From: an uncultured Candidatus Pelagibacter sp.
GTDB lineage: Bacteria; Pseudomonadota; Alphaproteobacteria; Pelagibacterales; Pelagibacteraceae
Assembly: GCA_905620495.1 (NCBI GenBank)
Contig: CAJQTK010000032.1
Span: 1-64,000 of the forward strand
Length of the DNA stretch: 64,000 nt
Reading direction: 5' to 3'
Position 1 is the stretch's first letter. Each line of letters begins with the position of its first letter. The position numbers were made by a program, and so were the translations under genes. A model generated the notes under the pieces. The model was not told where the DNA came from and did not search any database. It saw only the letters and a program-made list of their open reading frames with translations. Below, one piece after another: positions 51,715 through 60,696 of this stretch.

Positions 51715-52772
51715 TTTTGTTCGATGGAGAATTGTACTCCAAACCATCTCCACACCCCATTATCATTAAGGGAACAATTTACTCTTCCTCTTCTAAATTT
51801 AAATTTCTCCCTAAAATTTAAATTTAATGTGTCTTGATTAAAATAGGTATTAGACTTTTCCCACTTGTTTCCCTCATCAGAAAAACAATTAATATTATTT
51901 ATGTTTTTCTGATCATCAAAAAATTCTACTAGAAATTTTGGAGGATTATTATTATTTGTTAAGTATTTTTCACTTGGATATAAAACTTTATATTGCAAAG
52001 GATAAAGATTAATTAAAAATTCAAATCTTTTTAGATCTCCATATTTTTCATTAATTGGAAACCTTGGTAGTTCATAAGGATCTTTATTAACATCAATTAC
52101 CCCAGAATGCTGACCAAAAGAAAACTTAAAATTTTTGGAAATATATTCTCTTATAAATGAACTATATTCTCCAAAAGGATAAGAAAAAAAAATAGGATTA
52201 TATCCTAACTTATTTCTAAAGATTGAAGATGAGGTGTCAATGTCACTTATAAAGTCTTCATTTTTTAAACTCACTAAATAGCTATGAGTGTGAGAATGAT
52301 TACCTATATGAACAGTATTCTCTTTTTCTAATTCTTTAATTTGATTCCAAGTCATATATCCATTTTTTCCAACAGATTCAGTTGAAACAAAAAGAATAAA
52401 TGGAATCTTTTCTTTTTTTAAATAGGGCCAAGCAACCTCATAAAATGAAGAGAACGCATCATCTATAGTGATAAGTATTTTCTTCTCTATTTTTAGCGTA
52501 TGAAAATTTTTTTCCAGGTCCGTAGGATCATAAAAATTGTATTTTAAATTTTTAATTATTTTGATTTGTTTTTTGAAAACATCCATTTTAATATTGGTTG
52601 AGGGGTATTTATTTTCATCAAATCTATGGTACATTAATGAGAGAATACCCTTATCATCAAAATAATATTTGATATTCTTTTCTTCTGCTTTAGAGTTAGA
52701 GCTAAATAATAATATTATAATGAATAACTTAATAGTAGATGCTGCTAGAAATAAAATTTTTTTAACATTCAT
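51711..52772 (-). CDS. Polysaccharide deacetylase family protein
   Basis: Signal peptide, LMYHRFDE, LITIDDAFSSFYEVAWP, IGNHSHTHSYL. Confidence 0.92.
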   Translation of the reverse strand: MNVKKILFLAASTIKLFIIILLFSSNSKAEEKNIKYYFDDKGILSLMYHRFDENKYPSTNIKMDVFKKQIKIIKNLKYNFYDPTDLEKNFHTLKIEKKILITIDDAFSSFYEVAWPYLKKEKIPFILFVSTESVGKNGYMTWNQIKELEKENTVHIGNHSHTHSYLVSLKNEDFISDIDTSSSIFRNKLGYNPIFFSYPFGEYSSFIREYISKNFKFSFGQHSGVIDVNKDPYELPRFPINEKYGDLKRFEFLINLYPLQYKVLYPSEKYLTNNNNPPKFLVEFFDDQKNINNINCFSDEGNKWEKSNTYFNQDTLNLNFREKFKFRRGRVNCSLNDNGVWRWFGVQFSIEQN

Positions 52773-53106
52773 TATGAGTGAAAATATTTATACTTGTAGT
52801 CATGAAAATAGTAAAATGAATTTTGAAAAATTGATGATCTTAATTAATGAATTTTTAAAAAATAATCAAAGTTCTTTAGATGATATAAGTGCTATTTACG
52901 TTAATAGAGGACCAGGTAGTTTTGCGGGTATTAGAAACTCCTTATCAACAATTAAAGCTTTGTTTTTAACTAAAAAAATTGACTATTATTGCTTCAGTTT
53001 TGAAGATTTTAAAGAATCTGAGACCAGCAATTATGTGGATGTACCTCAATTGTGTGAAAAATATAAAATTAAAAAGAATTTGATTAATCCTATTTATTTA
53101 AGTTAA
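52720..53106 (+). CDS. tsaB: Short TsaB-like protein (t6A biosynthesis)
   Basis: NLIVDAARNKIFLTFI, YVNRGPGSFAGIRNSLSTIKAL, C-terminal NPIYL; start moved to ATG 52720; upstream of fur-miaB. Confidence 0.75.
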   Translation: MNNLIVDAARNKIFLTFIMSENIYTCSHENSKMNFEKLMILINEFLKNNQSSLDDISAIYVNRGPGSFAGIRNSLSTIKALFLTKKIDYYCFSFEDFKESETSNYVDVPQLCEKYKIKKNLINPIYLS

Positions 53107-53114
53107 AATTAACT

Positions 53115-53525
53115 ATGTCAGAAAATATTGAACAAAAGTGTTTAGCCAAAGGAGTTAAGCTTACAGATCAAAGAAAGATTATTGCTAAAATTATGTCAGA
53201 GTCAAACGATCATCCAGATGTAGATGAGCTTTATAATAGGGTATCGAAAATTGACTCAAAAATTAGTATTGCAACAGTTTATAGAACAGTAAAACTATTT
53301 GAAGAATCTGGAATTTTAGCAAAGCATGAGTTTAAGGGAGGAAAAGCACGTTACGAAGAATTAAATGAAGGCCATCATGACCATTTAATAGATGTTAAGT
53401 CAGGGGAGATTATAGAGTTTGTTGATGAGAAAATTGAAAAGTTACAAGAAAAAATTGCAGACAAGTATGGCTATCGTTTAGTGGATCATAAATTAGAATT
53501 ATATGGGGTTAAAAAAAAACCCTAA
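53115..53525 (+). CDS. fur: Fur-family metalloregulator
   Basis: KLTDQRKIIAKIM, ATVYRTVKLFEESGIL, GHHDHLI. Confidence 0.95.
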   Translation: MSENIEQKCLAKGVKLTDQRKIIAKIMSESNDHPDVDELYNRVSKIDSKISIATVYRTVKLFEESGILAKHEFKGGKARYEELNEGHHDHLIDVKSGEIIEFVDEKIEKLQEKIADKYGYRLVDHKLELYGVKKKP

Positions 53526-53529
53526 CTTA

Positions 53530-54870
53530 ATGTTAAAAAAAATATTTATCAAAACCTTTGGCTGTCAGATGAATGAGTACGATTCTAATCGTATATTTGA
53601 CACGGTAAAGAAAATAGGTTTTGAAAAAACAGATAACTATGAAGATGCAAATTGTTATCTTTTAAATACCTGCCACATCAGAGATAAGGCAAAAGAAAAA
53701 GTTTATCATGAAATTGGCAGAGTAAAAAAAATTTTTAGATCTAAAAAAAAGCCTATTGTGATTGTGGCAGGATGTGTGGCTCAAGCAGAAAATCAAGAGA
53801 TGTTAAAGAGGGAACCATATATTGATATAGTTATTGGTCCGCAGTCATACCATAAAATTAATGACACTATACAAAAACATATAGATAATAAGAAAAAGGA
53901 AGAAGAGACAGAGTTTGATACGATTTCAAAATTTAATTATTTAAGTAAAATCAGAAACAAAGATAGCAAGGTATCTTCTTTTTTAACAATCCAAGAAGGA
54001 TGTGATAAGTTTTGTCACTTTTGTGTTGTTCCATATACGCGAGGGCCTGAATACTCTCGACCATTTGATCAGATTATAAATGAGGCTAAAGAGATAGTTC
54101 AAAGTGGAGCTAAAGAAATTATTCTTTTAGGACAAAATGTTAACGCATATAGTTATAAAAATATAGATAGAGAGTTTAGACTATCTGATTTATTATTAGA
54201 GCTAGAAAGCTTTAAAGAACTGGAGAGAATTAGATATACCACATCTCACCCCAAAGATATGACTGACGATTTAATAAATGTTTATAAAAAATCAACCAAA
54301 TTAATGCCCTTAGTACATCTGCCAGTACAGAGTGGATCAAACAAAATTTTAAAACTAATGAATAGAAAACATACTATTGAAGAATATTTAATAATTTGTG
54401 AAAAGTTAAAAAAGATTAATTACAATATAGAGTTTTCAAGTGATTTTATTATTGGCTACCCAGAGGAAAGTGATGATGATTTTCAATACACAATAGAGTT
54501 AATTGAAAAAATAAGATTTACCAACTCTTATTCTTTTATATTCAGTCCAAGACCAGGCACAGTTGCTGCCGACCTTAAGATAGTCGATAAAAAAAAATCA
54601 AAAGAAAGATTAGAAATAATCCAAAAAAAACTATTTGAAAATCAGATAAACAAAAATAAATCTTTAGAAGGTAAAACTCTTAATGTTTTAGTTGAAAATA
54701 AAATGAAAGACGGAATTAAATTATTTGGCAGAACAGAACATATGACATCTGTAATTTTTGATGGCAAAACTGACTGTATAGGAAAAGTTGTGCAGATAGA
54801 AATAATTAATAGCAATCAAAATAGCTTATTTGGTGTGCTAAAAGAAAACTATAAACAGAAGGTAGCTTAA
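53530..54870 (+). CDS. miaB: tRNA methylthiotransferase MiaB
   Basis: FIKTFGCQMNEYDSNRI, CDKFCHFCVVPYTRG radical SAM; start moved to ATG 53530. Confidence 0.98.
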   Translation: MLKKIFIKTFGCQMNEYDSNRIFDTVKKIGFEKTDNYEDANCYLLNTCHIRDKAKEKVYHEIGRVKKIFRSKKKPIVIVAGCVAQAENQEMLKREPYIDIVIGPQSYHKINDTIQKHIDNKKKEEETEFDTISKFNYLSKIRNKDSKVSSFLTIQEGCDKFCHFCVVPYTRGPEYSRPFDQIINEAKEIVQSGAKEIILLGQNVNAYSYKNIDREFRLSDLLLELESFKELERIRYTTSHPKDMTDDLINVYKKSTKLMPLVHLPVQSGSNKILKLMNRKHTIEEYLIICEKLKKINYNIEFSSDFIIGYPEESDDDFQYTIELIEKIRFTNSYSFIFSPRPGTVAADLKIVDKKKSKERLEIIQKKLFENQINKNKSLEGKTLNVLVENKMKDGIKLFGRTEHMTSVIFDGKTDCIGKVVQIEIINSNQNSLFGVLKENYKQKVA

Positions 54871-54873
54871 AAT

Positions 54874-55875
54874 TTGAACAACGTAGCTTCTAAAAAAATT
54901 AATTCTAATTTAAAATTTGTCTATTCTGATAATAATTCTTTGAGTGTGATATTTCAAGATAATGATTTGTTAATGGGTGTAGTTGGAGAATTTAATGAAA
55001 ATCTAAAAGAACTAGAAAAAATTACTAATACAAATCTATATTCTAGAGGTAATTCTATTTTAATAAAATCAACACCAAAACAAAATGAAATCACAAAAAA
55101 TGCTATTCAGTTTTTAGCCAACCAGTTTATAAATAATGGCAGTATAGAAAAAAAAGATATAATATCCTCAATAGATAAATTTATGATCGAAGAAAAAGTA
55201 AAAAATAAAAATGTTTCAGACATAATTAAAACTCCTAAAAAATCTGTTATTCCAAGATCGGAAAACCAAAAAGAATATGTTAGAGCTTTAAGACAAAGTG
55301 ATATCGTTATATCAGCAGGTCCCGCAGGAACAGGTAAAACATTTTTGGCTGTTGCGGTGGGTCTAACGTTATTGCTTGATAAGAAGATAGAAAGAATTAT
55401 TTTGTCAAGGCCAGCAGTAGAAGCTGGTGAAAGATTGGGCTTTTTACCGGGAGATATGAAAGAAAAAGTAGATCCTTATCTAAGACCTTTATACGATTCT
55501 CTCTATGATCTTTTTGACTTTGAAAAAATTCAAAAAATGATTGAGATTGGTGATATTGAAATAGCGCCTCTGGCATTTATGAGAGGCAGGACTTTAAAAA
55601 ACTCTTTTGCAATTTTAGATGAGGCACAAAATGCAACGGATACACAGATTAAAATGTTCCTAACACGTATTGGTGAAAATTCAAAAATTGTTATAAATGG
55701 TGATCCATCTCAAATCGATTTACCACACAAGAACATGTCTGGATTAAATAGCTCTAAAAAGTTGCTAGGACACTTAAATGAAATTTCTGTAGTAGACTTT
55801 GATCATTCCGACGTAGTTAGACATCCCCTAGTCTCCAAGATTGTAAAAGCGTATTCAGATCAAGAAAATGATTAG
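54874..55875 (+). CDS. PhoH-like ATPase (TTG start)
   Basis: AGPAGTGKTFLAVAVG, LSRPAVEAGERLGFLPGD. Confidence 0.96.
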   Translation: MNNVASKKINSNLKFVYSDNNSLSVIFQDNDLLMGVVGEFNENLKELEKITNTNLYSRGNSILIKSTPKQNEITKNAIQFLANQFINNGSIEKKDIISSIDKFMIEEKVKNKNVSDIIKTPKKSVIPRSENQKEYVRALRQSDIVISAGPAGTGKTFLAVAVGLTLLLDKKIERIILSRPAVEAGERLGFLPGDMKEKVDPYLRPLYDSLYDLFDFEKIQKMIEIGDIEIAPLAFMRGRTLKNSFAILDEAQNATDTQIKMFLTRIGENSKIVINGDPSQIDLPHKNMSGLNSSKKLLGHLNEISVVDFDHSDVVRHPLVSKIVKAYSDQEND

Positions 55876-56338
55876 CATCGATGTAGTTTCTGAGAGCAAT
55901 CTTTGGAGTAAAAAAATTAAGAAACCTGATATTTTTTTTAATTCTTTGGTGCAAGCTTTTCCTAAAAAATATAGCTTTATTAAAAATAAAGTAAGCTTAA
56001 CAATTTTACTCTCAAACAATAAAAATATTAAAAAATTAAATAAAAAATTTAGAAATAAAAATAAATCAACAGATGTTTTATCTTTTCCTTCTGAAAAAAA
56101 ACTTAATATAAAAAAATCACCTTATATTGGAGACATTGTTATTAGTTACGAGTTTATGAACAAACCAAAAGCTTTAAGTGCTCTAGAGTTTAAGGACAAA
56201 GTAACAAAGATTTTTATTCACGGTTTTTTACATTTATTAGGTTATGACCATATTAAATTAAAAGATTTTAAAAAGATGTTAATTGTAGAAGAAAAAATTT
56301 ATCAAGCCATTGAAACAAAGATTGTCAAACTTGTTTAA
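55868..56338 (+). CDS. ybeY: Endoribonuclease YbeY
   Basis: STDVLSFPSE, FIHGFLHLLGYDH. Confidence 0.97.
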   Translation: MISIDVVSESNLWSKKIKKPDIFFNSLVQAFPKKYSFIKNKVSLTILLSNNKNIKKLNKKFRNKNKSTDVLSFPSEKKLNIKKSPYIGDIVISYEFMNKPKALSALEFKDKVTKIFIHGFLHLLGYDHIKLKDFKKMLIVEEKIYQAIETKIVKLV

Positions 56339-57872
56339 AAAAAACTTTTTAAATTCTCTTTATATTATTTTTTTAGGAGCAATAAGCTCTTACAGCCTGC
56401 CACCATATAATTATTTTATAATTAATTTTATCACTTTTTCCTTATTTTTTATTTTTATTTTTAATAAAAAAAAAACATCTAACAATAAACACTTCTTCCA
56501 ATATGGGTGGTATTTTGGATTTGGATATTTTTTATTTAGTCTATATTGGGTATCAATTTCATTGACTTTTGATCAGAGTTTTAAGTTTTTAATTCCAGTT
56601 GCTGTAATTTTATTACCAGCTTTTCTAGCCATATTTTATGGCTTAATGACATACTTGTTTTCAATTTTTTACTCAAAAAATGTAGTTATATCTTTTTTTA
56701 TTTTTTCAATTTTATTTGGCACAATTGAATTTGCCAGGGGCTCTATACTTACGGGCTTTCCTTGGAATTTAATTTCATTTAGCTTTTCAAGTAGTATTTA
56801 TTTTATTCAAATTCTTTCTATAATTGGGACTTATTCTTTTAATTTAATTTGTATCTCTTTATTCACTGTCCCTGCCTTATTTATTTTAAAAAACTCCAGA
56901 ACAGAAATTGTAGTTTGTTTTTTCTTTATCTTAATATCTACAGCATTTTTAATATTTGGTAAGATAAGAGATAATAATTTCAATTCATTAGAAAGTGTAA
57001 AAAACTCCTATACAATCAAGGTAATATCACCAAATATTAATCTAGATAGATTTTATTCAAAAAAAGATGAGATAAAAATAATTAATGAACTTATAGAATT
57101 AAGCTCTCCATCAAAAATAGAACCTACGATTTTTTTGTGGCCAGAAGGGATTATTCCAGACAGCTATCTAAGAGAGATCAGTTCTTATAAAAAGTTATTT
57201 TTAAATAAATTTGGAGAGAATGACTTAATTATTATGGGCTTAAATAGTGTTAAGAGGAATAATGATAAAAATATTTTTTTCAACTCAATGGCTATATTTA
57301 ATAACAAGCTAGATATCATCGCAAGTTATAATAAAGTTAATTTGGTCCCATTTGGAGAGTTTATCCCTTTTGAGAGCATTCTTGGATTAATAGGCCTTAA
57401 AACGGTAACTAATAACTATCAATCCTTCTCAAGTGGAGAAACCAGAACTCCACTTCATGTAAAAAATAGTAAAATTGATTTAACTTTACTTCCTTTAATT
57501 TGTTATGAAATAATTTATTCAGGTAAATTATCTAGGGATAATAATTTTGATTATATAATTAATATTTCAGAAGATGGTTGGTTTGGAAATTCTATAGGTC
57601 CTAAGCAACACTTTGCACACAGTATATTCAGATCTATTGAAAGTGGTAAATATATTATTAGATCTGCAAACAATGGAATTTCAGCCATTATTAATCCTAT
57701 AGGAATTATAGAAAAAAAAGTAGAATTTGGGTCTACAGGATATGTAAAACTAACTGAGAGTAAATTGGTTAAATCCACACCATTTATGGTATACGGGAAT
57801 AAAATCTTTTTAATGTTAATTTTAATATATATTTTTTTAATTTTTTCATTTAATAGATTTAAATATGAGTAA
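56310..57872 (+). CDS. lnt: Apolipoprotein N-acyltransferase
   Basis: Multi-TM N-terminus and nitrilase domain ([25 protein letters not shown]). Confidence 0.96.
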   Translation: MKQRLSNLFKKNFLNSLYIIFLGAISSYSLPPYNYFIINFITFSLFFIFIFNKKKTSNNKHFFQYGWYFGFGYFLFSLYWVSISLTFDQSFKFLIPVAVILLPAFLAIFYGLMTYLFSIFYSKNVVISFFIFSILFGTIEFARGSILTGFPWNLISFSFSSSIYFIQILSIIGTYSFNLICISLFTVPALFILKNSRTEIVVCFFFILISTAFLIFGKIRDNNFNSLESVKNSYTIKVISPNINLDRFYSKKDEIKIINELIELSSPSKIEPTIFLWPEGIIPDSYLREISSYKKLFLNKFGENDLIIMGLNSVKRNNDKNIFFNSMAIFNNKLDIIASYNKVNLVPFGEFIPFESILGLIGLKTVTNNYQSFSSGETRTPLHVKNSKIDLTLLPLICYEIIYSGKLSRDNNFDYIINISEDGWFGNSIGPKQHFAHSIFRSIESGKYIIRSANNGISAIINPIGIIEKKVEFGSTGYVKLTESKLVKSTPFMVYGNKIFLMLILIYIFLIFSFNRFKYE

Positions 57873-59034
57873 TTTAAAAAATTTTTTATTCACTAGCGAG
57901 TCAGTTTCAGAAGGACATCCTGACAAAGTATCAGATCGTATTTCAGATATGGTAGTAGACAGCTATCTTGCTGGGGATCCCTTTTCTAGAGTTGCATGTG
58001 AGACACTAACCACAACAAATAAAGTTATTCTTGCTGGAGAGGTAAGAGGTCCAGAGATTAAAGAAGAAGACCTTATTCAAAAAGTTAGAGACTGTATCAA
58101 AGACATTGGTTATGACCAAGAGGGCTTTACATGGAGAGAAGCGACAAAAATAGAAAGTCACCTTCATTCACAATCTGCAGATATAGCGATGGGCGTAGAT
58201 TCTAAAGACAATAAAGATGAAGGAGCTGGAGATCAAGGAATAATGTTTGGATATGCGTGCAACGAAACAGAAGAATTAATGCCAGCACCTATTCATTATT
58301 CTCATAAAATTTTAAGATTAATGGCAGAAGATAGAAAGTCTGGAATATTGAAAAATATAGAACCAGATTCAAAGAGCCAAGTTACTTTTGAATATATTGA
58401 TGGAAAACCAACCAAAGTTAAATCGGTTGTTATATCTTCTCAGCACTCTGCTGATATAGATCAGGCAAAAGTAAGAGAATTATTAACACCCTACATGTTA
58501 AAATCAATTCCAGAAAATTTTTTAAAAGATTTTGATGAAAAAGAATTTTATGTAAACCCAACTGGAAACTTTGTAATAGGTGGACCAGATGGAGATTGTG
58601 GTTTAACAGGTAGAAAAATTATTGTTGATACTTATGGTGGAGCAGCTCCTCATGGTGGTGGAGCGTTTTCTGGTAAGGATCCAACTAAAGTAGATAGATC
58701 AGCAGCTTATGCTGCAAGATATATTGCAAAAAATATTGTGGCATCTAATATTGCTGACAAGTGTTTAATTCAATTGGCTTATGCAATAGGAGTTTCAAAA
58801 CCCTTATCTATTTATGTAGATTTATTTGATAATGACATGGAAAAAAATAAATTTGTTTTAGAAAAAATTTCAGAAAACTTTGATTTAAGTCCAAGAGGAA
58901 TAAGAGAAATGCTGAGTTTAAATAAACCAATTTATGAAAAAACAGCAGCTTATGGTCACTTTGGAAGGATGTCTGAAGCCGATGGATCATTTTCTTGGGA
59001 AAAGACCGATAAAAAGGGTGTTTTTTCTAAATAG
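57865..59034 (+). CDS. metK: S-adenosylmethionine synthetase
   Basis: [32 protein letters not shown]. Confidence 0.99.
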   Translation: MSNLKNFLFTSESVSEGHPDKVSDRISDMVVDSYLAGDPFSRVACETLTTTNKVILAGEVRGPEIKEEDLIQKVRDCIKDIGYDQEGFTWREATKIESHLHSQSADIAMGVDSKDNKDEGAGDQGIMFGYACNETEELMPAPIHYSHKILRLMAEDRKSGILKNIEPDSKSQVTFEYIDGKPTKVKSVVISSQHSADIDQAKVRELLTPYMLKSIPENFLKDFDEKEFYVNPTGNFVIGGPDGDCGLTGRKIIVDTYGGAAPHGGGAFSGKDPTKVDRSAAYAARYIAKNIVASNIADKCLIQLAYAIGVSKPLSIYVDLFDNDMEKNKFVLEKISENFDLSPRGIREMLSLNKPIYEKTAAYGHFGRMSEADGSFSWEKTDKKGVFSK

Positions 59035-59040
59035 TTCTTA

Positions 59041-59068
59041 TTGAATTAAAAAAAAATCTTTATATATT
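59041..59068 (+). promoter_or_regulatory. Candidate promoter of the nusA leader
   Basis: TTGAAT (59041-59046), 16-nt spacer, TATATT (59063-59068). Confidence 0.45.
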
Positions 59069-59093
59069 GCCCTTACATTATTGAAATTACAGA

Positions 59094-59117
59094 ATGGGCT
59101 TCAGCCCATTTTTTTTT
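59094..59117 (+). terminator. Intrinsic terminator/attenuator upstream of nusA
   Basis: ATGGGC-TTCA-GCCCAT followed by a T9 run. Confidence 0.88.
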
Positions 59118-59132
59118 GGAGTTAATAAAAAT

Positions 59133-60686
59133 ATGTTAAATAGAAGGTCTGATAAATTAGAATTATTAAGAATAGCTGAGGCTGTGGCCTTTGAAAAATC
59201 TATAGATAAAGAATTAATTATTGATTCTATGGAAACAGGAATTGCAAAAGCAGCTAAATCTAAATTTGGACAGGACAATGAAATTAAAGTTTTGATAAAT
59301 AGAGAAAATGGAGACATTGGAATTTTTAGAAAATTAATAGTTGTAGAAAAACCTGAAAATATAAATACAGAAATTAATCTTCAAGATGCAATTATTTTAA
59401 ATGAAGAAAATAAAGAAAAGAAAATTGGTGATGAAATTTTACAACCATTGCCCTCTTTCGATTTTGGTCGAATAGCAGCACAAACTGCCAAACAAGTTAT
59501 TAGTTTTAATGTAAGAGAAGCAGAGCGAGAAAGACAATACAATGATTTTATAGATAAAAAAGATTCAATTTTAAGTGGTATTGTTAAACGTTTAGAATTT
59601 GGAAACATAATCGTTGATTTAGGAAGAGCTGAAGCAATTATTCAAAAAACTGAAATGATCCCTAGAGAAAATATTAAAGCTGGTGATAGAATTAAAGCTT
59701 ACTGTTATGATGTAAAGAGAGAACCTAGAGGTCAACAAATATTTTTATCAAGAGCTCATCCAAAATTTATGGAACAATTATTTATTCAAGAAGTTCCAGA
59801 AATTTATGACGGTTTAATTGAAATTAAATCATCAGCAAGAGACCCGGGAAGCAGAGCAAAAATTTGTGTTAAAGCAGTTGATACTTCATTAGATCCAGTA
59901 GGAGCTTGTGTTGGGATGAGAGGATCAAGAGTTCAAGCAGTAGTTAACGAACTACAAGGAGAAAAAATTGATATTGTTAACTGGTCAGAAGATCCAGCAA
60001 TAGTAGTTTCAAATGCATTATCACCAGCAGAAGTTCAAAGAGTAAATGTTGATAGTGTTGCAAAAAAATTAGATGTAATTTTAACTGAAGAAAACCTAAG
60101 TAAGGCGATTGGTCGTAGAGGTCAAAATGTTAGATTAGCTACAAAATTATTAAATTATGAAATTAATATAATGACTGATGCAGAAGATTCAGAAAGAAGA
60201 CAATTAGAGTTTAAAGAAAAAACTGAAAATTTTGTTAAAAATCTAGAATTAGATGAAACCTTAGGGCAATTACTTGTGGCGGAAGGCTTTTCTTCAATTT
60301 CAGATATTAAAGATAGTTCACCAGAAAGTTTAATGAAAATTGAAGGTATAGAAGAAGACACTGCTAAAGCTTTAATAGAAAGAGCAAAAGATTTTTATCT
60401 AAAAGATCAAGAAGATATTACAAAAAGAATTAAAGATTTGGGGCTACAAGATGATCTTATAAATCACAAAGGACTAACACCAGGCATGCTAGTTACTCTT
60501 GGAGAGCAAAAAATTTTAAAACTAGAAGATTTTGCAGACCTTGCATCTGACGAATTAACGGGTGGTTATGATATTGTAAAAGGTGAAAGAATTAAAATTC
60601 AAGGATATCTTGAAGATTTCGCTTTATCAAAAACTGAAGCAGATGAACTAATTATGTCTGCGAGAAATATAATTTATAAAGATTGA
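59133..60686 (+). CDS. nusA: Transcription elongation factor NusA
   Basis: LELLRIAEAVAFEKSIDKELIIDSME, S1/KH domains; start moved to ATG 59133. Confidence 0.98.
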   Translation: MLNRRSDKLELLRIAEAVAFEKSIDKELIIDSMETGIAKAAKSKFGQDNEIKVLINRENGDIGIFRKLIVVEKPENINTEINLQDAIILNEENKEKKIGDEILQPLPSFDFGRIAAQTAKQVISFNVREAERERQYNDFIDKKDSILSGIVKRLEFGNIIVDLGRAEAIIQKTEMIPRENIKAGDRIKAYCYDVKREPRGQQIFLSRAHPKFMEQLFIQEVPEIYDGLIEIKSSARDPGSRAKICVKAVDTSLDPVGACVGMRGSRVQAVVNELQGEKIDIVNWSEDPAIVVSNALSPAEVQRVNVDSVAKKLDVILTEENLSKAIGRRGQNVRLATKLLNYEINIMTDAEDSERRQLEFKEKTENFVKNLELDETLGQLLVAEGFSSISDIKDSSPESLMKIEGIEEDTAKALIERAKDFYLKDQEDITKRIKDLGLQDDLINHKGLTPGMLVTLGEQKILKLEDFADLASDELTGGYDIVKGERIKIQGYLEDFALSKTEADELIMSARNIIYKD

Positions 60687-60696
60687 GTAATGAAAT

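Noticed and set aside
57780-57865. Possible SAM riboswitch upstream of metK
   Set aside because: metK overlaps the end of lnt; no intergenic space or riboswitch-like structure.
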